Below, piece after piece: positions 33,933 to 42,040 of a DNA stretch of 64,000 nucleotides (within the stretch, counting starts at the first letter, position 1; every line of letters starts with the position of its first letter). The notes under the pieces are model-generated. The model was not told the origin of the DNA, did no database searches, and saw nothing but the letters and a program-made list of their open reading frames with translations. Origin of the DNA: Qipengyuania_B sp965214525 (GTDB taxonomy: Bacteria > Pseudomonadota > Alphaproteobacteria > Sphingomonadales > Sphingomonadaceae); the NCBI GenBank assembly GCA_965214525.1, contig OZ243959.1, forward strand, positions 2,108,001-2,172,000, read 5' to 3'. The translations under genes and the position numbers were made by a program.

Positions 33933-34415
33933 ATGTTCACCTTTCGAACCGACACGACGCTCCCCAAACCCGAACTGTACCGGCAATTGCAGGACGCTGC
34001 CGCATCGGTAACGGCGGACGAGCCCGATAAGGTCGCGAACATGGCGAATGTCGCCTCTTTGATCATGATGTTCGTGCCCGACTTGAACTGGGCCGGGTTC
34101 TACCGCGCGATGGGGCAGGAACTGGTGCTCGGGCCGTTCATCGGCCAGCCGGCATGCATCCGCATTCCTTTTGGAAGCGGCGTATGCGGAACAGCCGCGG
34201 CGACGGGCCGGGCGGTGCGGGTGGCCGATGTAGAGGCGTTCCCCGGCCATATCGCCTGTGACGGCGCGACGCGATCGGAACTCGTCGTCCCGGTCGTTCG
34301 CAACGGCAATGTCATTGCGTTGATCGATTGCGACAGCCCTTTTCTCGATCGCTTCGACGCGGCAGACGAGGATGGCCTCGGCCAATTGGCGAGCCTGATG
34401 TCCAATCGAATCTGA
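33933..34415 (+). CDS. msrC: Free methionine-R-sulfoxide reductase (GAF domain)
   Basis: 160-residue single GAF-domain enzyme reducing free methionine-(R)-sulfoxide. The three redox cysteines of the fRMsr family are in place: PACIRIPFGSGVCGTAA supplies the first two and GHIACDGATRSE the third. The family motif GPFIGQPACIRI is clear. This makes it an oxidative-stress repair enzyme rather than a signalling GAF protein. It starts 63 bases from the divergent sorbosone-dehydrogenase-like gene; its stop faces parB. Confidence 0.92.
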   Translation: MFTFRTDTTLPKPELYRQLQDAAASVTADEPDKVANMANVASLIMMFVPDLNWAGFYRAMGQELVLGPFIGQPACIRIPFGSGVCGTAAATGRAVRVADVEAFPGHIACDGATRSELVVPVVRNGNVIALIDCDSPFLDRFDAADEDGLGQLASLMSNRI

Positions 34416-34463
34416 TCAGGTGGCTAGGTAGACGTTGCGCGGCGCAACTTCGGCGCATTGCGA

Positions 34464-35435
34464 TCAGAGCTTGCCGCCGGTCAACCTCTGGCAGATAAGA
34501 TCAAGCTGGTCCAGCGTACGATAGCGTACCGTCACGGCACCTTTGCTGGGATTGCCTTCCGCCACGATCTTGACCGGCAGGCCGAGAAACTCCTCCAGAT
34601 GCCCCTGCACCGCCGCGATATCCTCATCGACATCCGCTGCCCGGCGCGAGGTCGGCTGGTCCCTACCCCTCGTGGGTTCAGGGCGCCGGGCCGCACGCTC
34701 CAGTTCCCGCACGGACATACCGGTATCCGCAGCGCTGCGCGCCAGCCTCTCCGCATCGTGATGCCCGATCAGCGCGCGCGCATGCCCCATGCTGAGCCGA
34801 CCGCTGGCCACCATATCCTGAACGATTTCCGGCAGCGACAACAAACGCTGCAAGTTGGCGACATGGCTGCGGGATTTGTCGACAAGCTTGGCAATATCCG
34901 CTTGCGTCATCTCGTTCTCGTCGGACAGGCGACGATAGGCCCTAGCTTCCTCGATCGGGTTGAGATCTTCGCGCTGAAGGTTCTCTACCAGCGCGACCGC
35001 CATTGTTTCGGCATCGTCGAGTGCACGTATGAGAGCCGGGATTTCGTGCAATTGCGCGATCTGCGCCGCGCGCCAGCGCCGTTCTCCAGCAACAAGCTGA
35101 TAGCGGTTCTCAGCGAGCTGGCGCACGATAATAGGCTGTATCAAGCCCCGCGCGGTAAGCGACGCTGCCAGTTCGGTCAGCGCCGTCTCGTCAAACGCCG
35201 TCCGCGGCTGCCCGGGCAAGGGCTCGATCTGCCCGACGGGAATGACCTGCAGTTCCGAAGCCGCCGGCCCGGCATCGTTTACGTTACCATCGGAACCCCC
35301 TTCCCCGGCAATGGCTCGTTCCTGCCGTGTTTCCCCCAAGAGAGCGTTCAACCCCTTGCCGAGTTTGCGATGGCGATCGACGCCATCGGACGGCTTGACT
35401 GCCGACAGGCGGATTGGTTCGAACTCGCGGCTCAT
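34464..35435 (-). CDS. parB: Chromosome partitioning protein ParB
   Basis: 323-residue CTP-dependent DNA clamp that loads at parS and spreads. The N-terminal CTPase domain has the ParA-interacting LGKGLNALLG box at its start, then LPGQPRTAFDE, VRQLAENRYQLVAGERRWRAA and VENLQREDLNPIEEA. The helix-turn-helix for parS follows (EMTQADIAKLVDKSRSHVAN). A C-terminal dimerisation domain ends the protein. Its ATG overlaps the parA stop (ATGA); the open upstream frame (to 35768) is a shadow of parA. parS-like sites lie 1-3 kb upstream. Confidence 0.97.
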   Translation of the reverse strand: MSREFEPIRLSAVKPSDGVDRHRKLGKGLNALLGETRQERAIAGEGGSDGNVNDAGPAASELQVIPVGQIEPLPGQPRTAFDETALTELAASLTARGLIQPIIVRQLAENRYQLVAGERRWRAAQIAQLHEIPALIRALDDAETMAVALVENLQREDLNPIEEARAYRRLSDENEMTQADIAKLVDKSRSHVANLQRLLSLPEIVQDMVASGRLSMGHARALIGHHDAERLARSAADTGMSVRELERAARRPEPTRGRDQPTSRRAADVDEDIAAVQGHLEEFLGLPVKIVAEGNPSKGAVTVRYRTLDQLDLICQRLTGGKL

Positions 35436-36214
35436 GCGGCCTCCCGCTGCACTGCCAGGCGACCGGTCAATTCGCGGGCCAAGGCGATGTAAGCCCGACT
35501 GCCCGAGCAAGCGCGGTCGTAGACCAGCGCCGGCAAACCGTGGCTGGGCGCTTCCGACAGACGCACGTTGCGCGGGATGGCGGCATCGAAAACGAGGTTG
35601 CCCAGGCATTCGCGCACATCGTCGGCAACTTGATCGGTCAAACGATTGCGCCTGTCGAACATCGTCAATGCCACGCCCACGATACCGAGGTTCGGATTGA
35701 ACCTTTCCCGGACGCGTTCGACGGTCTGCAACAACTGGCTGAGACCCTCCAGCGCGAAAAACTCGCATTGCAAGGGAACGAGCAGCGTGTCAGCGGCGCT
35801 GAGCGCATTAAGGGTTATCAAGCCCAAGGATGGGGGGCAATCCATGAAACAGACATCGTACGGCAGGTTACGGCGTTTGCCCAAGGCTGCCGAAAGCCGT
35901 TCCGTTCGATCCGGCACGCTGACCAGTTCGATCTCGGCGCCGCTCAAATCGACATTCGCCGGAACCACCGACAGTTTGGGAATGGCAGTCGTTTGCGCGC
36001 ATTCATCGATCGACCGACCATCTATCAGCATATCATAGCTCGAAAGCCCTGCCCGGTGTTTTGCGACGCCTAAGCCGGTGGAGGCATTTCCCTGAGGGTC
36101 AAGGTCGATCAACAAAGTCCGCCATCCGGCAGCAGCCATCGCGGTTGCGATATTGATTGCGGTCGTGGTCTTGCCGACTCCGCCTTTTTGGTTTGCGATG
36201 GCGACGGTGATCAT
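35432..36214 (-). CDS. parA: Chromosome partitioning ATPase ParA
   Basis: 260-residue deviant-Walker ATPase that forms the DNA-bound gradient pulling ParB-parS. The P-loop KGGVGKTTTAIN, DLDPQGNAS and the switch MDCPPSLGLI are present. It has no N-terminal HTH, so it is the chromosomal (Soj) rather than plasmid type. It is in a cluster mnmG-rsmG-parA-parB in which each start overlaps the previous stop by 4 bases. Confidence 0.97.
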   Translation of the reverse strand: MITVAIANQKGGVGKTTTAINIATAMAAAGWRTLLIDLDPQGNASTGLGVAKHRAGLSSYDMLIDGRSIDECAQTTAIPKLSVVPANVDLSGAEIELVSVPDRTERLSAALGKRRNLPYDVCFMDCPPSLGLITLNALSAADTLLVPLQCEFFALEGLSQLLQTVERVRERFNPNLGIVGVALTMFDRRNRLTDQVADDVRECLGNLVFDAAIPRNVRLSEAPSHGLPALVYDRACSGSRAYIALARELTGRLAVQREAA

Positions 36215-36840
36215 GTTCCAGACGCTCCACTCACTCTGCCCACGAGGATGCCCGCGGCACGATCGGTCAGCGAATGTTCCACGTGAAACCCTTCGCGTAA
36301 AGCTTTGGCAAGGGTTCCCAACTCGTCATTAGCCGACTTTCCCTTGGGCAATATCAACTTTGTTTGGGAATGGCAAAAGCGCCGCGCCAGTTCCAGTAGT
36401 TTCGGTAGAGGCGCGAACGCCCTTGCGGTAACGATGTCGTACGTTCGCGCAGGTATCTGTTCGACGCGAGCATGCACGATTGAGATATTTGTCAGCGCTA
36501 GCCCTTCCACCGCTGTTCGCAACCATTCGGTCCGTTTGGACCGACAGTCCACCAAGGTACAATGCATATCAGGCCGTAGCAGCCCGAGAATCAGGCCGGG
36601 AAAACCCGCCCCCGTGCCAAGATCGAGCAGGTCGGCCGCACCTTCCGGGATGAACCTCACAAGCTGCGCGCTATCAGCCAGATGTCGTTGCCACATGTGT
36701 TGCAAACTGCCGTGCGCGACGAGATTTTGTTCCAATGCTGCAGCGCATAGTTGGTGAACGAAGGCGTCGCACTTTTCCACAGCCTTCGCACCGCCGATGG
36801 CGTGAATCAGGGCGCGAGCATCCTCTTCGTCGGCAATCAC
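36211..36840 (-). CDS. rsmG: 16S rRNA (guanine-527-N7)-methyltransferase RsmG
   Basis: 209-residue SAM methyltransferase modifying G527 of 16S rRNA. The SAM motif DLGTGAGFPGLIL, VDCRSKRTEWL and VTARAFAPL are typical. The start codon is GTG 36840, overlapping the mnmG stop (GTGA). Near the C-terminus the residues FHVEH are encoded by a parS-like CACGTG palindrome, so the coding sequence probably also serves as centromere DNA. Confidence 0.95.
   Translation of the reverse strand: MIADEEDARALIHAIGGAKAVEKCDAFVHQLCAAALEQNLVAHGSLQHMWQRHLADSAQLVRFIPEGAADLLDLGTGAGFPGLILGLLRPDMHCTLVDCRSKRTEWLRTAVEGLALTNISIVHARVEQIPARTYDIVTARAFAPLPKLLELARRFCHSQTKLILPKGKSANDELGTLAKALREGFHVEHSLTDRAAGILVGRVSGASGT
36275..36290. 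other. parS: parS centromere site inside rsmG
   Basis: TGTTCCACGTGAAACC matches the broadly conserved bacterial parS consensus TGTTNCACGTGAAACA at every specified position but the last. It encodes FHVEH in rsmG on the other strand, lies ~1 kb from parAB, and is ~8.7 kb from the proposed origin. It should be a ParB nucleation site. Confidence 0.85.
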
Positions 36841-38684
36841 GTGGGAGCGGCAGTAGAATGGCGCCGGCTATGCACCAGCAATGCCGCTAGTGCGGTGGGG
36901 GTTATGCCGGCGATCTGCCCGGCAGCTTGCAGATTGCCCGGGCGCACAGCATCCAATCGCTCGACCATCTCGTTTGAAAGGCCGGGAACATCGCAATATC
37001 TCAAATCGTTTGGCAGGCTTATCCGGGCGTTATGTGCGAGTTCCCGCAACTCCCGGTCCTGTCGTTCGCAATATGGCGCGTAGGCAATATCTTCGACCAA
37101 TTCCTCGATGAAGTCCGCATCGGCAGCGGGCGGCAGATCGAATGCTTTCAAGAAGGCGATGGCGGTCATCTCATTCGAGCGAATCACCTCGGCGTAGGTC
37201 GGTCGTCGGCCGGTCGACCCTTCTGCAAGGCCATGTCTTTCCGGGCCGATTGTTTTTGTCAGAACCGCATGGATCTCATCGCGATGGCATTCGCGCGCTG
37301 CGAACCATTCCGCGCGCGCAGGTCCGACGACACCTGCGGCAATGCCCGCTTCGGTCAGCCGCGATGGCGCGTTGCGAGCGCGAAGGCGCAGACGATATTC
37401 CGCCCTCGCCGTGAGCATCCGATAGGGTTCACTGACGCCCTGCAGGGTCAGGTCGTCGATCATCACGCCGATATAACTATTGCCGCGGTCCAGGGACGCG
37501 GGCTCACGCCCGATCGCCCGCGCCCCAGCATGCATCCCGGCGACCAACCCCTGGGCGGCGGCCTCCTCATACCCCGTCGTGCCGTTGATTTGCCCCGCGC
37601 AATAGACGCCTTCGATAGCCTTCATCTCTAAGCTCGCATGCAGCGAACGCGGGTCGATATGGTCGTATTCCACCGCATAGCCCGGAACCATCATTTCAAC
37701 TCGCTCAAGCCCCTTGATCGTCCGAAGCATGGCCAGTTGCACGTCCGCAGGAAGCGAAGTGCTGATCCCGTTGGGATAGACGGCACAATCCGACAGGCTT
37801 TCCGGTTCGAGGAATATCTGGTGCCCATCGCGATCTGCAAAGCGATGGATCTTGTCCTCGATGGAGGGACAATAGCGCGGACCGCGCCCACCGATCGACC
37901 CATCGAAAATCGGCGAGCGATCGAGGTTAGCGCGGATGATGTCATGGGTTCGTTGATTCGTCCGGGTGATACCGCAAGCGATCTGCGGATTGAGACGCCT
38001 GGCGGTCAGCGGCGACATAGTCCACTGATCGCTGTCGGAAGGCTGCCGCTCCAGCACGCTCCAATCGATCGACCGGCCATCCAGCCGCGGCGGCGTGCCG
38101 GTCTTTAGCCGCTTCAACGGCAGGCTATGGGCTCGCATCTGCGCGGCAAGGTCCGTCGCAGAATTTTCCCCTACGCGACCCCCTATGTGCCGTTCTTCCC
38201 CTCGGAACATCACCCCGCCAAGAAAGGTGCCCGTACATAGGATGACCGATTTTCCAGGAACCACGCTGCGATCGGCCAACGAAACGCCGGTGACTTTCCC
38301 ATCGGCGATCTCCAAGCCCGTAACCTCGCCGGTCAGTCGCTGCAGGTTCGCCGTATCGTCGAGCTGTCGTTGGACGTAAGCGCGAAACAGAAAGCGGTCG
38401 GCTTGAACGCGCGGGCCCCAAACGGCACTACCCTTGGAGCGATTTAGCATACGATAATGGATGGCGGCTGCATCGGCAGCCCGGCCGGTCACACCGTCGA
38501 GCGCATCGACCTCGCGAACCAGATGCCCCTTGCCCAGGCCTCCGATTGCCGGGTTGCAGCTCATCGCGCCAACGGTTTGCTGATCGAAGGAAATCAACGC
38601 AACCGTCGCCCCCATCCGGGCTGCAGCGGTTGCTGCTTCCACCCCGGCGTGGCCTCCGCCGACAACGATCACGTCGAAATTCAT
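36837..38684 (-). CDS. mnmG: tRNA uridine-5-carboxymethylaminomethyl synthesis enzyme MnmG
   Basis: 615-residue FAD enzyme that with MnmE modifies U34 of tRNAs ending split codon boxes. FAD-binding VVGGGHAGVEAA, GTFLGGVMFRGE, and the C-terminal MnmE/tRNA-binding helical domain (LPPAADADFIEELVEDIAYAPY) are visible. Catalytic cysteines lie in SIEDK-preceding and late regions (RYCPSIEDK; IACGITRTNQ). It starts 45 bases after mnmE; the intervening gap holds a parS-like palindrome and little else. The stop overlaps the rsmG GTG start. Confidence 0.97.
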   Translation of the reverse strand: MNFDVIVVGGGHAGVEAATAAARMGATVALISFDQQTVGAMSCNPAIGGLGKGHLVREVDALDGVTGRAADAAAIHYRMLNRSKGSAVWGPRVQADRFLFRAYVQRQLDDTANLQRLTGEVTGLEIADGKVTGVSLADRSVVPGKSVILCTGTFLGGVMFRGEERHIGGRVGENSATDLAAQMRAHSLPLKRLKTGTPPRLDGRSIDWSVLERQPSDSDQWTMSPLTARRLNPQIACGITRTNQRTHDIIRANLDRSPIFDGSIGGRGPRYCPSIEDKIHRFADRDGHQIFLEPESLSDCAVYPNGISTSLPADVQLAMLRTIKGLERVEMMVPGYAVEYDHIDPRSLHASLEMKAIEGVYCAGQINGTTGYEEAAAQGLVAGMHAGARAIGREPASLDRGNSYIGVMIDDLTLQGVSEPYRMLTARAEYRLRLRARNAPSRLTEAGIAAGVVGPARAEWFAARECHRDEIHAVLTKTIGPERHGLAEGSTGRRPTYAEVIRSNEMTAIAFLKAFDLPPAADADFIEELVEDIAYAPYCERQDRELRELAHNARISLPNDLRYCDVPGLSNEMVERLDAVRPGNLQAAGQIAGITPTALAALLVHSRRHSTAAPT

Positions 38685-38712
38685 GGGCTTTCCGCTTTAA
38701 TTAGTCGCTTGG

Positions 38713-38728
38713 CGTTCCACGTGGAACA
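38713..38728. other. parS: parS centromere site between mnmE and mnmG
   Basis: CGTTCCACGTGGAACA contains a perfect 14-bp palindrome (38714-38727) and matches 14 of 16 bases of TGTTNCACGTGAAACA. It lies in the 45-base gap immediately after the mnmE stop and about 6.3 kb from the proposed origin. Together with the rsmG site it is a credible ParB-binding cluster. Confidence 0.8.
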
Positions 38729-38729
38729 T

Positions 38730-40007
38730 TCATTTTCCAATGCAGAAGCGGCTGAAAAGCATATCGAGCATATCATCGGTTGCAACACGCCCAGTAAGCC
38801 TGTCCATCGCCCGTCTCGCCAGTCGTAATCGTTCCGCCTGAAGCAGCAAATCGCCCTGGACAGGGCGCTCCAACTCGGCAACCGCTTCCTCGATCGCTGT
38901 AGCTTGCCGTCGATTAATTGCAACCACGCCAGGCTTAGGAAGCAGTCGCGCCGCGCGCTGAACGATCGCGGCAATGAGAAGCACGATGCCCTCGCCTGTG
39001 ATTGACGAAACAAGATAGTCCGTTCCTTCGACCTTCCGCGAAGCCATAATATCGGCCTTGCTGGCCACGGTGATCGAACCACGCGGCGCAATCGCGGGCT
39101 CGCCCAACCACAGAACAAGGTCCGCGTCTTCCAGGCGCTTGTGCGTGATCTCGATCCCAAGTTGTTCTACTGTGCCGTCGACCCCGGAACGCAGACCGGC
39201 CGTATCGACTAGCGTGATCGCGATGCCAGACAAGACGACCGATTGCTCGATGGCATCGCGGGTCGTGCCTGGCTCCGCCGAGACGATCGCCGCATCGTAC
39301 GATAAAAGCCGATTGAACAAGCTCGATTTCCCGGCATTGGGCGGCCCGGCCAGAACGACCCTAATGCCTTCCTTCAGGCGCTCCGCACGCGGTTGCGCAA
39401 GCCATTGCCGGAGTTCTTGCGACAGAGCGGTTACGCCGTCGCGAATATCCTGAGCGGCAGGCCCAACGTCGTCTTCGTCGGAAAAGTCCAGTTCCGCTTC
39501 GATGGCAGCGGACAAATGCAACAACCGTTCGCGCCAGCGCTCCGCCTGCCGGGACAATTGCCCCGAGGCCAAGGATCGGGCATTGGCCAGTTGCAGTGCC
39601 GTCTCGGCACTCAGCAGGTCGGCAAGCCCTTCCGCCTCGTTAAGATTGATGCGACCATTTTCCAAAGCGCGCCGCGTGAATTCGCCAGGTTGCGCATCGC
39701 GTGTATCGGGAAGATCACGCAGCGCTGCGAGAACCGCGTCGATGACCGCCAAACCACCGTGGCAATGGAATTCGGCACAATCCTCGCCCGTGGCGGAATG
39801 CGGTCCTGGGAACCACAACACCAACGCCTCGTCGAGAACTGATCCGTCATCTGCCCGAAGGCTTCGCAAGCTGGCCTGTCGCGGTGCCGGTAATGTTCCG
39901 GCGATCCGTTCTGCCGCCGCTCGCGCACGCGGGCCGCTCATGCGGATGATGCCAATCGCTGCCGGCGGACGACCGCTCGACAGCGCGAAGATGGTTTCCT
40001 CGTGCAT
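38730..40007 (-). CDS. mnmE: tRNA modification GTPase MnmE
   Basis: 425 residues. The N-terminal formyl-THF-binding domain (AIGIIRMSGPRA, FTRRALENGRINLNEAEGLADLL) is followed by helical domain, embedded G domain with P-loop AGPPNAGKSSLFN and DTAGLR, and the conserved C-terminal FCIGK whose cysteine is required for modification. Somewhat shorter than E. coli MnmE (454). It acts as a complex with MnmG. It precedes mnmG on the same strand. Confidence 0.97.
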   Translation of the reverse strand: MHEETIFALSSGRPPAAIGIIRMSGPRARAAAERIAGTLPAPRQASLRSLRADDGSVLDEALVLWFPGPHSATGEDCAEFHCHGGLAVIDAVLAALRDLPDTRDAQPGEFTRRALENGRINLNEAEGLADLLSAETALQLANARSLASGQLSRQAERWRERLLHLSAAIEAELDFSDEDDVGPAAQDIRDGVTALSQELRQWLAQPRAERLKEGIRVVLAGPPNAGKSSLFNRLLSYDAAIVSAEPGTTRDAIEQSVVLSGIAITLVDTAGLRSGVDGTVEQLGIEITHKRLEDADLVLWLGEPAIAPRGSITVASKADIMASRKVEGTDYLVSSITGEGIVLLIAAIVQRAARLLPKPGVVAINRRQATAIEEAVAELERPVQGDLLLQAERLRLARRAMDRLTGRVATDDMLDMLFSRFCIGK

Positions 40008-40025
40008 GCGCGCTGCCGGGTGCGA

Positions 40026-40289
40026 TCAATCCCGTTTGGGTTTTTCTTGCGTATTTGCCGAAGTGCCTTTGGCCGCGCCCTCCATGAAACTTTGGAACAC
40101 CTTCAAGCCCAATTGACCCATCGGGGCCAGTTGCTTGGCGTAATCCTGCATCTGCTCCGGATTGGAGACGCCGCGCATCGCCTGCGCGATAGTGTCGACA
40201 TAAACGTCGTTGGCTTTGGATACGTCGGGCAAACCCATGAAGGTCCGCGCCTCTTGCGGGGTGCATTCTATCTCGACATGGACCTTCAT
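40026..40289 (-). CDS. DUF6489 family small protein
   Basis: 87 residues. The start MKVHVEIECTPQEARTFMGLPDV is the conserved head of this sphingomonad/alphaproteobacterial family. A helical middle (YAKQLAPMGQLGLKVFQSFMEG) resembles the phasin-like hydrophobic helix. The tail is polar. The start has a strong GGAGGAAA site. It precedes mnmE by 18 bases on the same strand and may be the first gene of this operon. Function is unknown. Confidence 0.85.
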   Translation of the reverse strand: MKVHVEIECTPQEARTFMGLPDVSKANDVYVDTIAQAMRGVSNPEQMQDYAKQLAPMGQLGLKVFQSFMEGAAKGTSANTQEKPKRD

Positions 40290-40389
40290 CGCGTTTCCTC
40301 CGTTGGACGGTTGAGTGCCTTATCTGGTGCGCCTCGACAAAGCTGCAAGCGCGACCCGGGTATGACCTGCAATAGAGGAATTAAAGACG

Positions 40390-41088
40390 ATGAGCGAGAC
40401 GAACCAGATCTCCACCCTCGATGGGAGCGATGCCTTCAAAGCCTATATTGCCCGCCCTGCCGGCACGCCCAAAGCCGCAATCGTCGTCATTCAGGAGATT
40501 TTCGGCATCAACGCAGGGATTCGCCGGAAGTGCGACAGACTGGCGGAGGAAGGCTATCTTGCGGTCGCGCCCGATCTGTTCTGGCGCCTGGAACCGGGTG
40601 TCGAGCTCGATCCCGATGTGAAGCCGGAATTCGATCGCGCGCTCGAACTGATGAACGCGTTCGATCAGGACACAGGCGTGCGCGATATCGAAGCGACGAT
40701 CAAGTTTGCGCGCGCAGAGGAACAGGCTGAAAAGGTGGGGGCAGTGGGCTATTGTCTGGGCGGTCGCCTGGCCTATCTCACGGCCGCGCGAACGGATTGC
40801 GACGCGACGGTGGGCTATTATGCGGTAGGCATCGATGAATTGCTGCGGGAGAAGCACGCCATCGCCAATCCGCTGATGTTGCATATCGCGCAGGAGGATG
40901 GCTTTGTCGACAAGTCCACCCAACGCAAGATGCACGAAGGTCTGGACGATCACGACAAGGTGACCTTGCACGATTACCCGGGGATGGATCACGGCTTTGC
41001 CACCGAGTTTGGCGAGCGCCGTGACGAGAGATGCGCCATACTCGCCGATCAGCGGACAATGGAATTTTTCGCCCGGCATCTGGGGTAA
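40390..41088 (+). CDS. Dienelactone hydrolase family protein
   Basis: 232-residue alpha/beta hydrolase. The nucleophile is a cysteine in VGYCLGGRLAY, the acid Asp in AQEDGFVD and the base His in GMDHGFA, which is the dienelactone hydrolase triad. VVIQEIFGINAGIRRKCDRLAEEGY is the family's N-terminal signature. Substrate may be a lactone or other ester; no aromatic degradation genes are nearby. GAGGAATT precedes the ATG. It converges on the first BLUF gene. Confidence 0.92.
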   Translation: MSETNQISTLDGSDAFKAYIARPAGTPKAAIVVIQEIFGINAGIRRKCDRLAEEGYLAVAPDLFWRLEPGVELDPDVKPEFDRALELMNAFDQDTGVRDIEATIKFARAEEQAEKVGAVGYCLGGRLAYLTAARTDCDATVGYYAVGIDELLREKHAIANPLMLHIAQEDGFVDKSTQRKMHEGLDDHDKVTLHDYPGMDHGFATEFGERRDERCAILADQRTMEFFARHLG

Positions 41089-41111
41089 CAAGACCCCCGC
41101 AGGCGAATGGA

Positions 41112-41504
41112 TCAGCCGAGCGTCAGGTAATTTTCCACTGCCTGTCGCACGGCCGGGAAGATATCGGCTGGCAGGGCGGCTGCGATTTCCCTGCGCGCTT
41201 GATCCCGACCGTTCGAGACATCGAACCGGCGCATATGCCAATCGGGAAAATGACACTCGGCAATCGGTTGGTCGATGATCTTCACGATCCCGTCGTGCCG
41301 ATGATCCAGGGCCAGGCGACCAAGCAGGCCAAGCAGATCTGCTTCGGCACCTTCCACCAATTGCAGGAAGTTGCGCCCGTTATAAAGAAGGAAGCCTGAG
41401 ATGTGGCGCTTGGCATTGTTACGCTCCGAACTCTCGATGATGGCGTTGAAGTCATCACGCGAGAGTTGGGAGGCAGTACTGATGTAGAGAATCTGGCGCA
41501 TCAT
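41112..41504 (-). CDS. BLUF-domain blue-light sensor protein (first of tandem pair)
   Basis: 130 residues, almost entirely a BLUF flavin photoreceptor domain. Residues known to be essential in AppA/PixD/BlrB are all present: Tyr (LYIST, residue 7), Asn (SERNNAK, ~29-30), Gln (FLQLVEG, 48), Trp and Met (DWHMRRF, 89 and 91). A short alpha-helical cap follows; there is no EAL, GGDEF or other output domain, so it must signal by protein-protein contact. The start MMRQILY is uncertain by one codon. It lies 86 bases after a paralogue of the same length. Confidence 0.92.
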   Translation of the reverse strand: MMRQILYISTASQLSRDDFNAIIESSERNNAKRHISGFLLYNGRNFLQLVEGAEADLLGLLGRLALDHRHDGIVKIIDQPIAECHFPDWHMRRFDVSNGRDQARREIAAALPADIFPAVRQAVENYLTLG

Positions 41505-41590
41505 CGACCGTCGGCAGCAGAGCGAAGCATCGCTTACAGCGCCGTGCCCGGACGCTGTCAATAAGACGGATCAACTCTTCAAAACGCAGC

Positions 41591-41983
41591 TCAGGCTGCC
41601 TTGCGCACGAAGGTAGTCTCGATTTGAGACAGAATGTCCTGCGCATCGGGTTCGTCCTGCAGCGCCGTTTCAAGGCAACGCACGACGTCCTTACCGCTCG
41701 CCAAGCGTTCCATTCTCCACCGGGGAAAGATACGCGCAGTTGCCGGCCGGTTCATCACGACCTTCACGTGAGCATGCCGCGGATCGCGTTCGATCACGCC
41801 GAGCATTTCGACGAGGCTCTCTTGCGGTCCTTCAATGAATTGCACGAACAAGCCTTGATCGTAGATCAGGAAGCCAGTGACCTCACGGGCGGCGTTATTG
41901 CGCGCCGATGTCTGGACGATCTGGAACACATCGTCGGCCCCCAAACTTTTCGAAGCCACACTGGTATAGAGCATCTGCCGCAC
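41591..41983 (-). CDS. BLUF-domain blue-light sensor protein (second of tandem pair)
   Basis: 130 residues if the GTG at 41983 is the start. That choice is supported by CCGGAGG five bases upstream and by alignment with the paralogue: MRQMLYTSVAS here against MRQILYIST there. Photochemistry residues are conserved: Tyr (residue 6), Asn (29-30), Gln (FVQFIEG, 48), Trp and Met (RWRMERL, 89 and 91). No output domain is attached. It follows rho by 57 bases. The two BLUF proteins are clearly duplicated but diverged (a third to half of residues shared by eye). Confidence 0.92.
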   Translation of the reverse strand: MRQMLYTSVASKSLGADDVFQIVQTSARNNAAREVTGFLIYDQGLFVQFIEGPQESLVEMLGVIERDPRHAHVKVVMNRPATARIFPRWRMERLASGKDVVRCLETALQDEPDAQDILSQIETTFVRKAA

Positions 41984-42040
41984 GAAAACCTCCGGAGGAT
42001 TAACCAAGGCCTTCGATAACAGCCGTTCGCTAACAACGTG

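Noticed and set aside
41750..41780. TTCACGTGAG as another parS
   Set aside because: Only the central eight bases agree; both flanks differ.
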